From assembly GCF_039535475.1 (NCBI RefSeq), contig NZ_BAAAXG010000026.1, forward strand, positions 4,260,197 to 4,324,196: a DNA stretch of 64,000 bases, in the 5' to 3' direction. A program made the translations under genes and the position numbers. Below, one piece after another: positions 34,703 through 44,969 of this stretch. Position 1 is the stretch's first letter; every line of letters begins with the position of its first letter. This DNA is from Streptomyces showdoensis (GTDB lineage: Bacteria; Actinomycetota; Actinomycetes; Streptomycetales; Streptomycetaceae). Below the pieces are notes generated by a model that did not search any database, was not told the origin of the DNA, and saw nothing but the letters and a program-made list of their open reading frames with translations.

Positions 34703-35058
34703 CGCCCCGGCGGCGGACGTAGGCTGGGAGGGTCGGGAGGGCCGGGAGGCGCTCCCGGCGTCCACCGGCGTCCACGGCGTCCCTGGGCGCCACCGGAGTT
34801 TCCGGCGGCCACGGCAGCCGTGGCTGATCCGGAGTCCCCAGTGGGCCGGCCGATCCGGCCGTCGTCGGCCACCGGCCGTCGTCGGCCATGACCGGCCGGA
34901 CACGGGTAGGACCCGGCCGGACACCGGTAGGACCCGGCCGGACACCAGCTGGCCCCGGCCGCCCCCCCCACGTATCACTCGCAGCACCCGTAACACCCGC
35001 TTCACCGTCCCCACCCTCTCCACCCTCTCCACCGGTTCACTTCTCACGCGGAGCACCT
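34703..35058. other. Repeat-rich gap between fmt and rsmB
   Basis: 356 bases with no convincing gene, although the frame is open from 34888 into rsmB (Gly/Pro/Arg low complexity). It contains two perfect 17-bp units and three 21-bp units. Such C/G-rich repeats probably arose by slippage. Confidence 0.65.
34855..34954. repeat. Tandem repeats: 2 x 17 bp then 3 x 21 bp
   Basis: CCGGCCGTCGTCGGCCA occurs at 34855-34871 and 34872-34888. A 21-bp unit beginning CCGGCCGGACAC runs at 34892, 34913 and 34934; the last copy diverges in its second half. Confidence 0.88.
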
Positions 35059-36480
35059 TTGAGCGAGCAGGCACGTCCCCGTACCCCCAAGCCCTACCGG
35101 CGCCCCAAGAAGGACCCCGTCCGGATCCTGGCCTTCGAGGCGCTGCGGGCGGTGGACGAGCGGGACGCGTACGCCAACCTCGTCCTGCCGCCGCTGCTGA
35201 AGAAGGCCCGGGAGAAGGAGGGGCCCGAGAAGTTCGACGGGCGGGACGCGGCCCTCGCGACCGAGCTCGTCTACGGGACGCTGCGCCGCCAGGGGACGTA
35301 CGACGCGATCATCGCCGCCTGCATCGACCGGCCGCTGCGCGAGGTCGACCCGCCGGTGCTCGACGTGCTCGCGCTCGGCGCGCACCAGCTGCTCGGCACC
35401 CGCATCCCGAGCCACGCGGCCGTCTCCGCCAGCGTCGAGCTGGCCCGGGTGGTGCTCGGCGACGGGCGGGCCAAGTTCGTCAACGCGGTGCTCCGCAAGA
35501 TCGCGCAGGACGACTTCGACACCTGGGTGGAGCGGGTCGCGCCGCCGTACGACGTCGACGCCGAGGACCACCTCGCCGTCGTCCACTCGCACCCCCGCTG
35601 GGTCGTCTCCGCGCTGTGGGACTCCCTGGGCGGCGGGCGCGCCGGGATCGAGGCGCTCCTGGAGGCCGACAACGAGCGGCCCGCCGTGACCCTCGTCGCC
35701 CGGCCCGGCCGGTCCACCACCGAGGAGCTGGCGGCCGCGGCCGAGACCGAGCCGGGCAGCTGGTCGCCGTACGCGGTGAAGCTGGCCGAGGGCGGCGAGC
35801 CCGGCGCGCTCCAGGCCGTCGCGGAGGGCCGCGCGGGCGTCCAGGACGAGGGCAGCCAGCTCGTCGCCATCGCCCTCGCCAACGCCCCGCTCGACGGCCC
35901 CGACGCCCGCTGGCTCGACGGCTGCGCGGGCCCCGGCGGCAAGGCCTCCCTGCTGGGCGCCCTGGCCGCCGAGCGCGGCGCCGCCCTGCTGGCCTCCGAG
36001 AAGCAGCCGCACCGCGCCCGGCTCGTCGAGCGCGCCCTGGCCGGCAACCCCGGCCCGTACCAGGTCATCGCCGCCGACGGCACGCGCCCGCCGTGGCGCG
36101 AGGGCGTCTTCGACCGGGTCCTGATGGACGTGCCCTGCTCCGGGCTCGGCGCGCTGCGCCGCCGCCCCGAGGCCCGCTGGCGCCGCCGTCCCTCCGACCT
36201 CGACGGCTTCGCCCCGCTCCAGCGCGGGCTGCTCACCGAGGCGCTGCGGTCCGTCCGGGTCGGCGGGGTCGTCGGGTACGCGACCTGCTCCCCGCACCTG
36301 GCCGAGACCCGGGTGGTCGTCGACGACGTCCTGAAGAAGGTGGGCGGCGCCGAGCTGATCGACGCCCGGCCGCTGCTGCCGGGAGTCCCGGACCTGGGCG
36401 ACGGGCCCGACGTACAGCTCTGGCCGCATCTGCACGGTACGGACGCCATGTATCTGGCGCTGATCCGCCGTACCGCCTGA
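35059..36480 (+). CDS. rsmB: 16S rRNA (cytosine-967-C5)-methyltransferase RsmB
   Basis: Methylates 16S rRNA. The 473-residue product has an N-terminal NusB-like RNA-binding domain (about 15-150; [22 protein letters not shown]) and a C-terminal Rossmann methyltransferase ([48 protein letters not shown]) with both conserved Cys. The TTG at 35059, with GGAG just upstream, gives [19 protein letters not shown]; the longer open frame from 34888 is translated repeat sequence and is rejected. Confidence 0.93.
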   Translation: MSEQARPRTPKPYRRPKKDPVRILAFEALRAVDERDAYANLVLPPLLKKAREKEGPEKFDGRDAALATELVYGTLRRQGTYDAIIAACIDRPLREVDPPVLDVLALGAHQLLGTRIPSHAAVSASVELARVVLGDGRAKFVNAVLRKIAQDDFDTWVERVAPPYDVDAEDHLAVVHSHPRWVVSALWDSLGGGRAGIEALLEADNERPAVTLVARPGRSTTEELAAAAETEPGSWSPYAVKLAEGGEPGALQAVAEGRAGVQDEGSQLVAIALANAPLDGPDARWLDGCAGPGGKASLLGALAAERGAALLASEKQPHRARLVERALAGNPGPYQVIAADGTRPPWREGVFDRVLMDVPCSGLGALRRRPEARWRRRPSDLDGFAPLQRGLLTEALRSVRVGGVVGYATCSPHLAETRVVVDDVLKKVGGAELIDARPLLPGVPDLGDGPDVQLWPHLHGTDAMYLALIRRTA

Positions 36481-36499
36481 CACCCGGGCGGCGGAATCA

Positions 36500-36515
36500 C
36501 CTGGTCTGTACCAGT
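36500..36515. promoter_or_regulatory. DasR-like palindrome ahead of rpe
   Basis: CCTGGTCTGTACCAGT matches the DasR consensus (ASTGGTCTAGACCAST) at 13 of 16 positions, with perfect CTGGT/ACCAG arms. It lies 73 bases upstream of rpe. A sugar-responsive GntR site is plausible but unproven. Confidence 0.35.
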
Positions 36516-36587
36516 ACGGGACCTCCTTCTCCGTACTCGAACCGCTTCGCGGCAAAGAAGTGCTCAAGAACATGGCAGGCTTGGCAC

Positions 36588-37271
36588 ATGGCGCAGATCA
36601 ATCCCAGCATCCTGTCCGCGGATTTCGCCCGGCTCGCCGAGGAGGCGAAGGCGGTCGACGGGGCGGACTGGCTGCATGTCGACGTGATGGACAACCACTT
36701 CGTGCCCAACCTGACGCTGGGCGTGCCGGTGGTCGAGTCGCTCAGCCGGGCGACGGACACCCCGCTGGACTGCCACCTCATGATCGAGGACCCGGACCGC
36801 TGGGCCCCGCAGTACGTGGAGGCCGGCGCCGGGTCGGTCACCTTCCACGTCGAGGCGGCGGCCGCGCCGGTGCGGCTGGCGCGGGAGATCCGGGCCAAGG
36901 GGGCCAGGGCGTCCATGGCGCTCAAGCCGGCCACGCCCATCGAGCCGTACGAGGACCTGCTGCCCGAGCTGGACATGCTCCTGATCATGACGGTCGAGCC
37001 CGGCTTCGGCGGTCAGGCCTTCCTCGACATCATGCTGCCGAAGATCCGCCGCACCCGTGAGCTGATCTCCAAGCACGGTCTGGAGCTGTGGCTCCAGGTC
37101 GACGGCGGTGTCGCGGAGTCCACGATCGAGCGGTGCGCGGAGGCCGGCGCGGACGTCTTCGTGGCCGGTTCCGCCGTCTACGGCGCCGCCGACCCGGCCG
37201 CCGCCGTCCGCTCCCTGCGGGCCGGCGCGGAGGCCGCGACCGCCTCGGCGGCCTGGGCGTGTGGCCACTGA
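36588..37271 (+). CDS. rpe: Ribulose-phosphate 3-epimerase
   Basis: Interconverts ribulose-5-phosphate and xylulose-5-phosphate in the pentose phosphate pathway. The 227-residue TIM barrel has [13 protein letters not shown], the metal-binding [14 protein letters not shown] and [19 protein letters not shown] and [10 protein letters not shown] 36588 gives the standard start [12 protein letters not shown]. Confidence 0.96.
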   Translation: MAQINPSILSADFARLAEEAKAVDGADWLHVDVMDNHFVPNLTLGVPVVESLSRATDTPLDCHLMIEDPDRWAPQYVEAGAGSVTFHVEAAAAPVRLAREIRAKGARASMALKPATPIEPYEDLLPELDMLLIMTVEPGFGGQAFLDIMLPKIRRTRELISKHGLELWLQVDGGVAESTIERCAEAGADVFVAGSAVYGAADPAAAVRSLRAGAEAATASAAWACGH

Positions 37272-37278
37272 GCCGCCA

Positions 37279-37314
37279 ACGGGCCTCCGGTACATGAACG
37301 CGGCCCGTCGGGCC
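37279..37314 (+). terminator. Weak alternative hairpins after rpe
   Basis: ACGGGCC (37279-37285) can pair with GGCCCGT (37302-37308); the same right arm can instead form GGCCC-GTC-GGGCC (37302-37314). The two forms are mutually exclusive. Confidence 0.35.
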
Positions 37315-37434
37315 GCCGACAGAACCGAACAGGACCCACCGGATCTGACAGGATGAACGGTGAGTCCAGAGTGTGAACGCCACCGGGCGCGCAAGACCCG
37401 GTGACCACAGCAGTGACGCAGTGAAGCAGTGCCA

Positions 37435-37476
37435 GCACGTGAGACGCAGTACGTGAGCAGCCGTACGTGAACAGCA
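37435..37476. repeat. Three 14-bp direct repeats (GYACGTGA core) before the SorC-type regulator
   Basis: Units start at 37435, 37449 and 37463; the last two share 12 of the first 13 bases (GTACGTGANCAGC). The array ends just ahead of the AGGAG ribosome site of the regulator gene. It may be its operator. Confidence 0.7.
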
Positions 37477-37490
37477 GTGAGGAGATCGCG

Positions 37491-38516
37491 GTGGCGGGTA
37501 TGTCGGCGGGACGGTCAGCCCTGCGGATGGGACCCGCGGAGCTCGTGCAGGCGGCGGCCATGGCCCGCCGCTTCTACCTCGAGGGCAAGTCCAAGATCCA
37601 GATCGCCGAGGAGTTCGGCGTGAGCCGCTTCAAGGTGGCCCGGGTCCTGGAGACCGCCCTGGAGCGCGACCTCGTGCGCATCGAGATCCGCGTACCGGCG
37701 GAGCTGGACGCCGAGCGCTCCGACGCGCTCCGCGCCCGCTACGGGCTCCGCCACGCCGTCGTCGTCGAGTCGCCGGCGGAGGGCGAGGACGAGTCGCCCG
37801 ACCCGGAGAACCTCGGCGAGGTCGCGGCCGACCTGCTCGGCGAGCTGGTCACCGAGGGCGACGTCCTGGGCCTGGCCTGGGGCCGCTCCACCATCCACAT
37901 GGCGGCGGCCCTCGACCGGCTGCCGCCCTGCACCGTCGTCCAGCTCACCGGCGTCTACGACGCCGGCACGGCCGAGCGCGGCTCGGTCGAGGCGGTCCGG
38001 CGGGCCGCCCAGGTCTCCGGCGGCGAGGCGCACCCGATCTACGCGCCGATGCTGCTGCCGGACCCGGCCACGGCGGCCGCGCTGCGCAGCCAGACCGGCA
38101 TCGCGCGGGCCTTCGAGTACTTCGACAAGGTGACGGTCGCCTGCGTCTCCATCGGTTCCTGGGAGCCGGGCATCTCCACCGTCCACGACATGCTCTCCGA
38201 CGAGGAGCGCGCGCACTACGCCTCGCTCGGCGTCGCCGCCGAGATGTCCGCGCACCTCTTCGACACGGAGGGCCGCCGGGTCGGCCGCGACCTGGGCGAG
38301 CGGTGCATCACCGTCGAGGCGGACCGGCTGCGCCGGATCCCCGAGGTCGTGGCCATCGCGGGCGGCCAGCGCAAGGCGGCGGCGATCGGCGCGGTGCTCC
38401 GCTCGGGCCTGGTCACCAGCCTCGTGACGGACCGCTCGGCGGCCGACTACCTGCTCACCGAGTCCAGCCCGGGCCCCCGCCCGGCCCTGGACCGCGCGGA
38501 CCCGGACGGCATCTGA
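37491..38516 (+). CDS. SorC/DeoR-type sugar-binding transcriptional regulator
   Basis: A 341-residue regulator with an N-terminal HTH (about 15-65; RFYLEGKSKIQIAEEFGVSRFKVARVL) and the large sugar-phosphate-binding domain of the SorC family (GLAWGRSTIHMAAAL, VSIGSWEPGIS, VVAIAGGQRKAAAI). GTG 37491 is preferred because AGGAG lies eight bases upstream; GTG 37467 would add eight residues. Located next to rpe, it may answer to a pentose or sugar phosphate, which is inferred from context only. Confidence 0.85.
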   Translation: MAGMSAGRSALRMGPAELVQAAAMARRFYLEGKSKIQIAEEFGVSRFKVARVLETALERDLVRIEIRVPAELDAERSDALRARYGLRHAVVVESPAEGEDESPDPENLGEVAADLLGELVTEGDVLGLAWGRSTIHMAAALDRLPPCTVVQLTGVYDAGTAERGSVEAVRRAAQVSGGEAHPIYAPMLLPDPATAAALRSQTGIARAFEYFDKVTVACVSIGSWEPGISTVHDMLSDEERAHYASLGVAAEMSAHLFDTEGRRVGRDLGERCITVEADRLRRIPEVVAIAGGQRKAAAIGAVLRSGLVTSLVTDRSAADYLLTESSPGPRPALDRADPDGI

Positions 38517-38530
38517 GCCGCACCCCGCTC

Positions 38531-38570
38531 CGACACGCCCCGCCGCTGACCCGGCGGGGCGTTCGTGTCG
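38531..38570 (+). terminator. Hairpin after the SorC-type regulator
   Basis: GCCCCGCCG/CGGCGGGGC (38537-38545 with 38552-38560) forms the core; outer arms CGACAC/GTGTCG extend it across a four-base bulge. Confidence 0.75.
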
Positions 38571-38600
38571 CCGGCCCCGGTCGGTGGCAGCATCGGGACC

Positions 38601-39095
38601 ATGATCCTGCGATGCGCCCGGCTCGGGCTCGCCCTGCTGGCCGGGCTCTCGCTGCTGTTCCTGACCGGGTGCTCCGGCGGGACCTCCGCCGGCACGAGCC
38701 CCGGTACCGCCACGGGCACCGCCACGGCCGCCCCCTCGCGCACCACGGCCGCCGCCCCGCCCCAGAGCACCGGGACCCCGGGGGCGGCGCCGACGCGCTT
38801 CTCCCGGCTCCCCACGGTCCAGGAGGGCGCGCTGCCCGCCGAGGCCCGGCGGACCCTCGCGCTCATCAGGGCCGGCGGGCCCTTCCCGTACGCCAAGGAC
38901 GGCACCGTGTTCTCGAACTTCGAGCGCGTCCTGCCGCAGCACAAGCGCGGCTACTACCACGAGTACACGGTCCGGACCCCGGGCGAGCGCGACCGAGGGG
39001 CCCGGCGGATCGTGACCGGGCGGGACGGGGACGTGTACTACACCGACGACCACTACGAGAGCTTCCGGGAGGTGGTCGCGGATGAGGCTCGATGA
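38601..39095 (+). CDS. Lipoprotein guanyl-specific ribonuclease (RNase Sa/barnase family)
   Basis: An exported RNA-cutting enzyme. The 164-residue precursor has a signal peptide ending in the lipobox LTGC (C24), a Thr/Ala/Pro/Ser-rich spacer (25-75), and an RNase Sa-like domain (about 76-160) with FPYAKDGTVFSN, GYYHEYTV, GARRIVTG and YYTDDHY. The predicted catalytic residues, by analogy with RNase Sa E54/R65/H85, are E121, R132 and H151. A lipid anchor is unusual, since RNase Sa itself is freely secreted. It overlaps the barstar-like gene by 14 bases, so toxin and inhibitor are made together. Confidence 0.88.
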   Translation: MILRCARLGLALLAGLSLLFLTGCSGGTSAGTSPGTATGTATAAPSRTTAAAPPQSTGTPGAAPTRFSRLPTVQEGALPAEARRTLALIRAGGPFPYAKDGTVFSNFERVLPQHKRGYYHEYTVRTPGERDRGARRIVTGRDGDVYYTDDHYESFREVVADEAR

Positions 39096-39423
39096 GCTCG
39101 GCGACCCCGTCGTCCTCGACCTGCACGGGGTCGCCGACAAGGCCGCCTTCATGGAGCGCTGCGCCGCCGCGCTGGCCCTGCCCGACTGGTTCGGCCGCAA
39201 CTGGGACGCCCTGGCCGACTGCCTCACCGACCTGCCCGGGCCCGTCGCGCTCGTCGTCACCGGCTGGCAGGAGTTCGGGCGGAGCCGCCCGCGGGACTGG
39301 CAGCTCGCCCAGGAGGTCTTCGCCGCGGCCGTAGAGGAGGGCCCCACGCGCCTCACCGTCCTCGTCTCCCTGGGGGAGGTCTTCGGAGGAAACGACGAAA
39401 GACCTCCCCGAAGCCTCGGATGA
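39082..39423 (+). CDS. Barstar-family ribonuclease inhibitor
   Basis: A 113-residue cytoplasmic protein with the barstar hallmarks VVLDLHGVADKAAFMERCAAAL and LPDWFGRNWDALADCLTDL, the segment that plugs the RNase active site, and an acidic central helix. ATG 39082 lies inside the end of the RNase gene. It should protect the cell from the co-encoded RNase before export. Confidence 0.9.
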   Translation: MRLDELGDPVVLDLHGVADKAAFMERCAAALALPDWFGRNWDALADCLTDLPGPVALVVTGWQEFGRSRPRDWQLAQEVFAAAVEEGPTRLTVLVSLGEVFGGNDERPPRSLG

Positions 39424-40971
<1,548 letters not shown>

Positions 40972-40986
40972 CGTCCGCCGGTTCCG

Positions 40987-42033
40987 CTAGAGCCGTCCAC
41001 GGGCCCCCGGGAGATCCCTCCCGGGGGCCCGTGGCGTTCCCGCGCGCACGAAGCCCGCGGACCGCAGCGCCTCCGCCACCGCCGCCGCGATCCGCCGGTG
41101 GCCCCGGTCGTTGGGGTGGAGCCCGTCGGCGAGGTCCTGCGGCCCCAGCAGCGGCCGGCCGGGCAACAGGGCCAGCCGGGCGTCGCCGGCCGCCACGAGG
41201 TCGCGCACGGCCTCCTCCATGGCCGTCCGCAGCTCCGCGAGGGTGGCGCCGAGGGCGTTGCCGGTCCGTTCGGCCGCCGGACGCAGCACGGGGGAGAGCA
41301 GCAGCAGCGGGGTGCCGGGGTGCCCGCGGCGCACGAGGCCGACGAACGCGCGGGTGGTCTCGTACAGGAGCGGGGCCGAACAGGGCACGGTGCCCCAGCA
41401 GTTGGTGCCGAAGGCGAGGGTGATCAGCTCGCCGGGGAGCCGGGCGAGGTGCTCGGCGAGCGGGAGTTCGCCGCGGGCGCCGCCGGCGTAGCCGAGGTTG
41501 ACCGGGTCAAGGCCGAGCGTCCGGCCGGCCGTCGCGGGCCAGGAGTGCGCGGGGCGGGTCGACCACCAGCCCTCGGTGATGGAGTCGCCGTGGACCAGCC
41601 AGCGGGGGCGCCGGGGCGCGGGGGAGAGGGCGCCGCCGACCGGCCGCAGGGCGCGGACGACCGGTGCCTGGCCCTCGGGCAGGTGGACGGTGAACTCGCC
41701 TCCTCCGGAAGGGAGTTCGAGCCGCACCGAGCTCTCCTCGGCCGGTTCCGCGAACACCTCGGCGAGGCAGCGCCGGCCCTGCCAGAGTGCGAAGCCGTGC
41801 CGCAGCGCGCGCAGCGCGTCCCCGGGCCGGGGGGCCGCCGCCCGGTAGCGCAGCTCCACCGCCCGGGTGCCCGGCGCCGCGCTGAACTCGACCCGCACCC
41901 CGATGGGCAGCGCGGCCCGCTCGGCGATGTCCCAGGGCAGCCGCCCCAGGTCGGCGGGGTCGGCGCGCACCGGCCGGTCGCCGTCCAGCCAGGCCGTGCC
42001 GCGAAGGAAGGGGGCGGGCTCCAGCCAGCTCAC
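40987..42033 (-). CDS. SGNH/GDSL-family hydrolase with N-terminal beta domain
   Basis: The 348-residue product has an N-terminal beta-sandwich-like region (about 1-140) and a GDSL hydrolase domain: the Ser block LVHGDSITEGWW, the Gly in NLGYAGGARGE, the Asn block FGTNCWG, and the Asp-His pair in DGLHPNDRGHR. No signal peptide is visible. The layout resembles carbohydrate esterases of the acyl-deacetylase type; substrate unknown. GTG start read from 42033 has GGAGGT upstream. Confidence 0.82.
   Translation of the reverse strand: MSWLEPAPFLRGTAWLDGDRPVRADPADLGRLPWDIAERAALPIGVRVEFSAAPGTRAVELRYRAAAPRPGDALRALRHGFALWQGRRCLAEVFAEPAEESSVRLELPSGGGEFTVHLPEGQAPVVRALRPVGGALSPAPRRPRWLVHGDSITEGWWSTRPAHSWPATAGRTLGLDPVNLGYAGGARGELPLAEHLARLPGELITLAFGTNCWGTVPCSAPLLYETTRAFVGLVRRGHPGTPLLLLSPVLRPAAERTGNALGATLAELRTAMEEAVRDLVAAGDARLALLPGRPLLGPQDLADGLHPNDRGHRRIAAAVAEALRSAGFVRAGTPRAPGRDLPGARGRL
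40997..41034. terminator. 17-bp perfect hairpin after guaB1
   Basis: CCACGGGCCCCCGGGAG pairs with 41018-41034. It overlaps the end of the convergent SGNH gene, so it may act in both directions. Confidence 0.82.
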
Positions 42034-42137
42034 GGGGACCTCCGTCCAGGGGGTGCAGCGTGGGTCATCCGACCCGAGGAGTCAAGGTGCGCGCACGGGT
42101 CGCTCCATGCCCCTGATGTGTCGATTCATGCGGGGGA

Positions 42138-42195
42138 GCGCAATGTTTCCCCGTCTGCGCCGCAAGCGCGCAATGATCATCCGGCAGTGCGCAAC
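42138..42195. promoter_or_regulatory. Three GCGCAA direct repeats, possible Lrp operator
   Basis: GCGCAAT at 42138 and 42168 and GCGCAAC at 42189 are spaced 30 and 21 bases, near whole helical turns. They lie just upstream of the candidate -35. An Lrp-family gene follows the permease. Confidence 0.45.
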
Positions 42196-42204
42196 AACCC
42201 TGCA

Positions 42205-42234
42205 TTACGAGTGCGAAGCTCCAGCCCTTAGGCT
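42205..42234 (+). promoter_or_regulatory. Candidate promoter of the permease gene
   Basis: TTACGA (42205-42210) and TAGGCT (42229-42234) with an 18-base spacer, 133 bases ahead of the GTG. Confidence 0.5.
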
Positions 42235-42366
42235 CATGCCCCGTACCAGGAGTGGCGGCGACCGCCTGCTCGGCGGTTCCCCCCTTCCCCCGTGGGCTGT
42301 TCAGTCATGCCCGCGTACCGCCGCGGTCCCCGCCTCATCGTCAGGCAGCGATAAGGAGCCCCCGCA

Positions 42367-43854
42367 GTGCTGGACCATGGCGCAGCCCCCCCGGTCGAGG
42401 ATTCGACCGCCCGCAAGACGTCCGTGCTCTCCGCCCTGGCCCGCCGCAAGCCGGTGGAGAACCTGGTCGCAGAGGGTGGCCAGGGCGAGGGCGGCTCGCT
42501 CCGCCGCACGCTCGGCATGTGGCAGCTGACGATGATCAGCATCGGTGCGACGCTCGGCACCGGCATCTTCGTCGTGCTCGGCTCGGCCGTCCCCAAGGCC
42601 GGTCCCGCCGTCACGCTGTCCTTCGTGATCGCCGGTCTCACGGCGCTCTTCTCGGCCCTCTCGTACGCCGAGCTGGCCGGCTCCATACCGGTCGCGGGTT
42701 CCTCGTACTCGTACGCGTACGCAACGATGGGTGAACTCGTCGCCTGGGTCTGCGGCTGGTGCCTGGTCCTGGAGTACGGCGTTTCCGTGGCCGCCGTGGC
42801 GGTCGGCTGGGGCGAGTACCTCAACGAGCTGCTCGACGGCACCATCGGCGTCACCATCCCCGACGTGCTCTCCTCCGCCCCGGGCGAGGGCGGCCTGATC
42901 AACCTGCCCGGCCTCATCGTCGTCCTGCTGGCGATGGTCATGCTGCTCGGCGGCGCCCGTGAGTCCGCCACGCTCAACACGATCATGGTCGTGGTGAAGA
43001 TCGCCGCGCTCGTGCTCTTCTGCGCCATCGGCTTCATGGGCTTCAAGTCCGGCAACTACAAGGACTTCATGCCGCTCGGCATGGCCGGTGTCGGCGCCGC
43101 CAGCGCCAGCCTGTTCTTCTCCTACATCGGCTTCGACGCGGCCTCCACGGCCGGCGAGGAGGCCAAGGACCCCAAGCGCGACCTGCCGCGGGCGATCATG
43201 CTCTCGCTGCTCATCGTCACCGTCCTCTACGTCCTCGTCGCCGCGGTCGCCGTCGGCGCCTGGAAGTGGAAGGACTTCGCCGGCTCGGAGGCCACCCTCG
43301 CGGCGATCATGAACGACGTCACGGGCCAGACCTTCTGGGGCACGATGCTCGCCGCCGGCGCGGTCATCTCCATCGCCAGCGTCGTCCTGACCGTGCTCTA
43401 CGGCCAGACCCGCGTCCTCTTCGCGATGTCCCGCGACGGCCTCGTCCCGAAGGCCTTCGGCAAGGTCAGCCCGAAGACCGGCACCCCGCGCGTCAACACG
43501 GTGATCGTCTCCCTGTTCTGCGCCGCGCTCGCCTCGGTCATCCCGCTCGGCAAGCTCGTCGACGCGACCAGCATCGGCACCCTCTTCGCCTTCGGCCTGG
43601 TCAACATCGCGGTCATCGTGCTCCGCTACACGCGCCCCGACATGCCGCGCACCTTCAAGGTGGCGCTCGGCCCCGTCTTCCCGGTGCTCGGCTTCGGCTT
43701 CTGCGCGTACAACATGTTCAGCCTCGACGCCGTCACCTGGGTGGTCTTCGGTTGCTGGATGGCCGCGGGTCTCGTGTTCTACTTCCTGTACGGCATGCGC
43801 CGCTCCCGACTGGCCACGGCCCCGGCCCTGGCAGAGGCCCCCGCAGAGAAGTGA
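42367..43854 (+). CDS. APC-superfamily amino acid permease (CAT-like)
   Basis: A 495-residue integral membrane protein with about 12 or more hydrophobic helices. The first carries the APC signature MISIGATLGTGIFVVLGSA, and SYIGFDAASTAGEEAKDP is the cationic-amino-acid-transporter-like motif. It probably imports amino acids by proton symport. GTG 42367 is preceded by AGGAG. An Lrp/AsnC gene begins 10 bases after the stop, and DavA/DavB-like genes lie 1.4 kb further on, which hints at lysine or another basic amino acid as substrate. Confidence 0.9.
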   Translation: MLDHGAAPPVEDSTARKTSVLSALARRKPVENLVAEGGQGEGGSLRRTLGMWQLTMISIGATLGTGIFVVLGSAVPKAGPAVTLSFVIAGLTALFSALSYAELAGSIPVAGSSYSYAYATMGELVAWVCGWCLVLEYGVSVAAVAVGWGEYLNELLDGTIGVTIPDVLSSAPGEGGLINLPGLIVVLLAMVMLLGGARESATLNTIMVVVKIAALVLFCAIGFMGFKSGNYKDFMPLGMAGVGAASASLFFSYIGFDAASTAGEEAKDPKRDLPRAIMLSLLIVTVLYVLVAAVAVGAWKWKDFAGSEATLAAIMNDVTGQTFWGTMLAAGAVISIASVVLTVLYGQTRVLFAMSRDGLVPKAFGKVSPKTGTPRVNTVIVSLFCAALASVIPLGKLVDATSIGTLFAFGLVNIAVIVLRYTRPDMPRTFKVALGPVFPVLGFGFCAYNMFSLDAVTWVVFGCWMAAGLVFYFLYGMRRSRLATAPALAEAPAEK

Positions 43855-43864
43855 TCCACCCGTA

Positions 43865-44320
43865 GTGCGACTCAACGACCTCGACGAACGCATCGTCCAC
43901 GCCCTCGCGGAAGACGCCCGCCGCAGCTACGCCGACATCGGCTCGCTGGTCGGACTCTCCGCGCCCGCGGTCAAGCGGCGGGTGGACCGGCTCCGGGCCG
44001 AGGGCGCCATCACCGGCTTCACCGTACGGGTGGACCCGGCGGCGCTCGGCTGGGAGACGGAGGGGTTCGTCGAGATCTACTGCCGCCACAACACCTCGCC
44101 GGAGGACATCCGGCGAGGTCTGGAGCGGTATCCGGAGGTGGTGTCCGCGTCGACCGTCACGGGTGACGCGGACGCCGTCGTCCAGGTCTTCGCCTCCGAC
44201 ATGCGCCACTTCGAGCGCGTCCTGGAGCGGATCGCGGGCGAGCCCTTCGTGGAGCGCACCAAGTCCGTGCTGGTGCTCTCGCCGCTGCTGCGGCGCTTCT
44301 CCTCCGGCTCGCCCGCGTAG
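43865..44320 (+). CDS. Lrp/AsnC-family regulator
   Basis: A 151-residue protein with the AsnC-type HTH (LDERIVHALAEDARRSYADIGSLVGLSAPAVKRRVDRL) and the RAM effector domain (GFVEIYCRHNTSPEDIRRGL, VVSASTVTGDADAVVQVFASD). Located directly behind the permease, it probably senses an amino acid and controls permease and nearby genes through the GCGCAA repeats. Confidence 0.92.
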   Translation: MRLNDLDERIVHALAEDARRSYADIGSLVGLSAPAVKRRVDRLRAEGAITGFTVRVDPAALGWETEGFVEIYCRHNTSPEDIRRGLERYPEVVSASTVTGDADAVVQVFASDMRHFERVLERIAGEPFVERTKSVLVLSPLLRRFSSGSPA

Positions 44321-44423
44321 CCCGCACGGGCCGGGCGGGTCCGGACGGCGTGGGCCGTGGTACCCGCGCCGCCCTTCGCCCGCCCACCCCCGTGGGGCGG
44401 TCTCTCCCGGTCCCTCCCGGCGC

Positions 44424-44969
44424 CTACTCGGTCGGGTACGTGAACTGCCAGGGCAGCACCGTGAAGTCGCCGGTGCCGGACTTGACCCGCTCGAACGGGG
44501 CGACGCTGTTGCAGGGCGGGACCTCGTCCTTCGTCGGGTCGGACGCCGCCCAGCTGTAGCCCAGCCGGTCGTGCCCGCCGTCGTCGTGCACCGACACGCC
44601 GACCCGCTTGTGCAGGAGGCCGGGCACGTCGGTCTTCGTGACGACGCCGGTCACCGTCGCCACCTTGCCGCCCGTGGCGAGGCAGTCGACCTTCACCTCG
44701 GCGGTGCCGCCCCAGTCCCCCTTGAAGTGGCTGTAGCGGAAGGTGCCGGTGGCGGCCAGCGGGTTGTTGCGGTCCTTCGCCGGCAGATGCGCGTCGAAGC
44801 TGAAGGTGATGTCGTCGCCGGCCGGCCGGTAGAGCTTCGCGCTGCCGGTCAGTGCCGCCGCCTCCCGGTGCCCGCCCTTCCCGTCGCCCGAGGCGACGGC
44901 GGAGCCGGCCGCTCCGACGGTGATCAGCAGGGCGGCGGTCACGGCGGCGATCTTCGTACGGCGGTTCAT
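44424..44969 (-). CDS. Secreted protein of unknown function
   Basis: A 181-residue precursor with a classical signal peptide (NRRTKIAAVTAALLITVGAAGSAVASG; cleavage near ASG) and a mature domain of alternating beta-like stretches, including FSFDAHLPAKDRNN, FRYSHFKGDWGG, two Cys (VDCLATGG, PPCNSVAP) that could form a disulfide, and a closing WQFTYPTE. No family recognised. ATG read from 44969 has AAAGGA upstream. Confidence 0.7.
   Translation of the reverse strand: MNRRTKIAAVTAALLITVGAAGSAVASGDGKGGHREAAALTGSAKLYRPAGDDITFSFDAHLPAKDRNNPLAATGTFRYSHFKGDWGGTAEVKVDCLATGGKVATVTGVVTKTDVPGLLHKRVGVSVHDDGGHDRLGYSWAASDPTKDEVPPCNSVAPFERVKSGTGDFTVLPWQFTYPTE

Larger units (their letters stand above)
42034..42366. 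other. Control region upstream of the amino acid permease
   Basis: These 333 bases hold no gene. They contain three GCGCAA repeats, a candidate promoter and an AAGGAG ribosome site directly before the GTG of the permease. Confidence 0.6.

Noticed and set aside
34888..35058. 57-residue N-terminal extension of RsmB
   Set aside because: The extension is translated minisatellite; TTG 35059 has a ribosome site and the family start.
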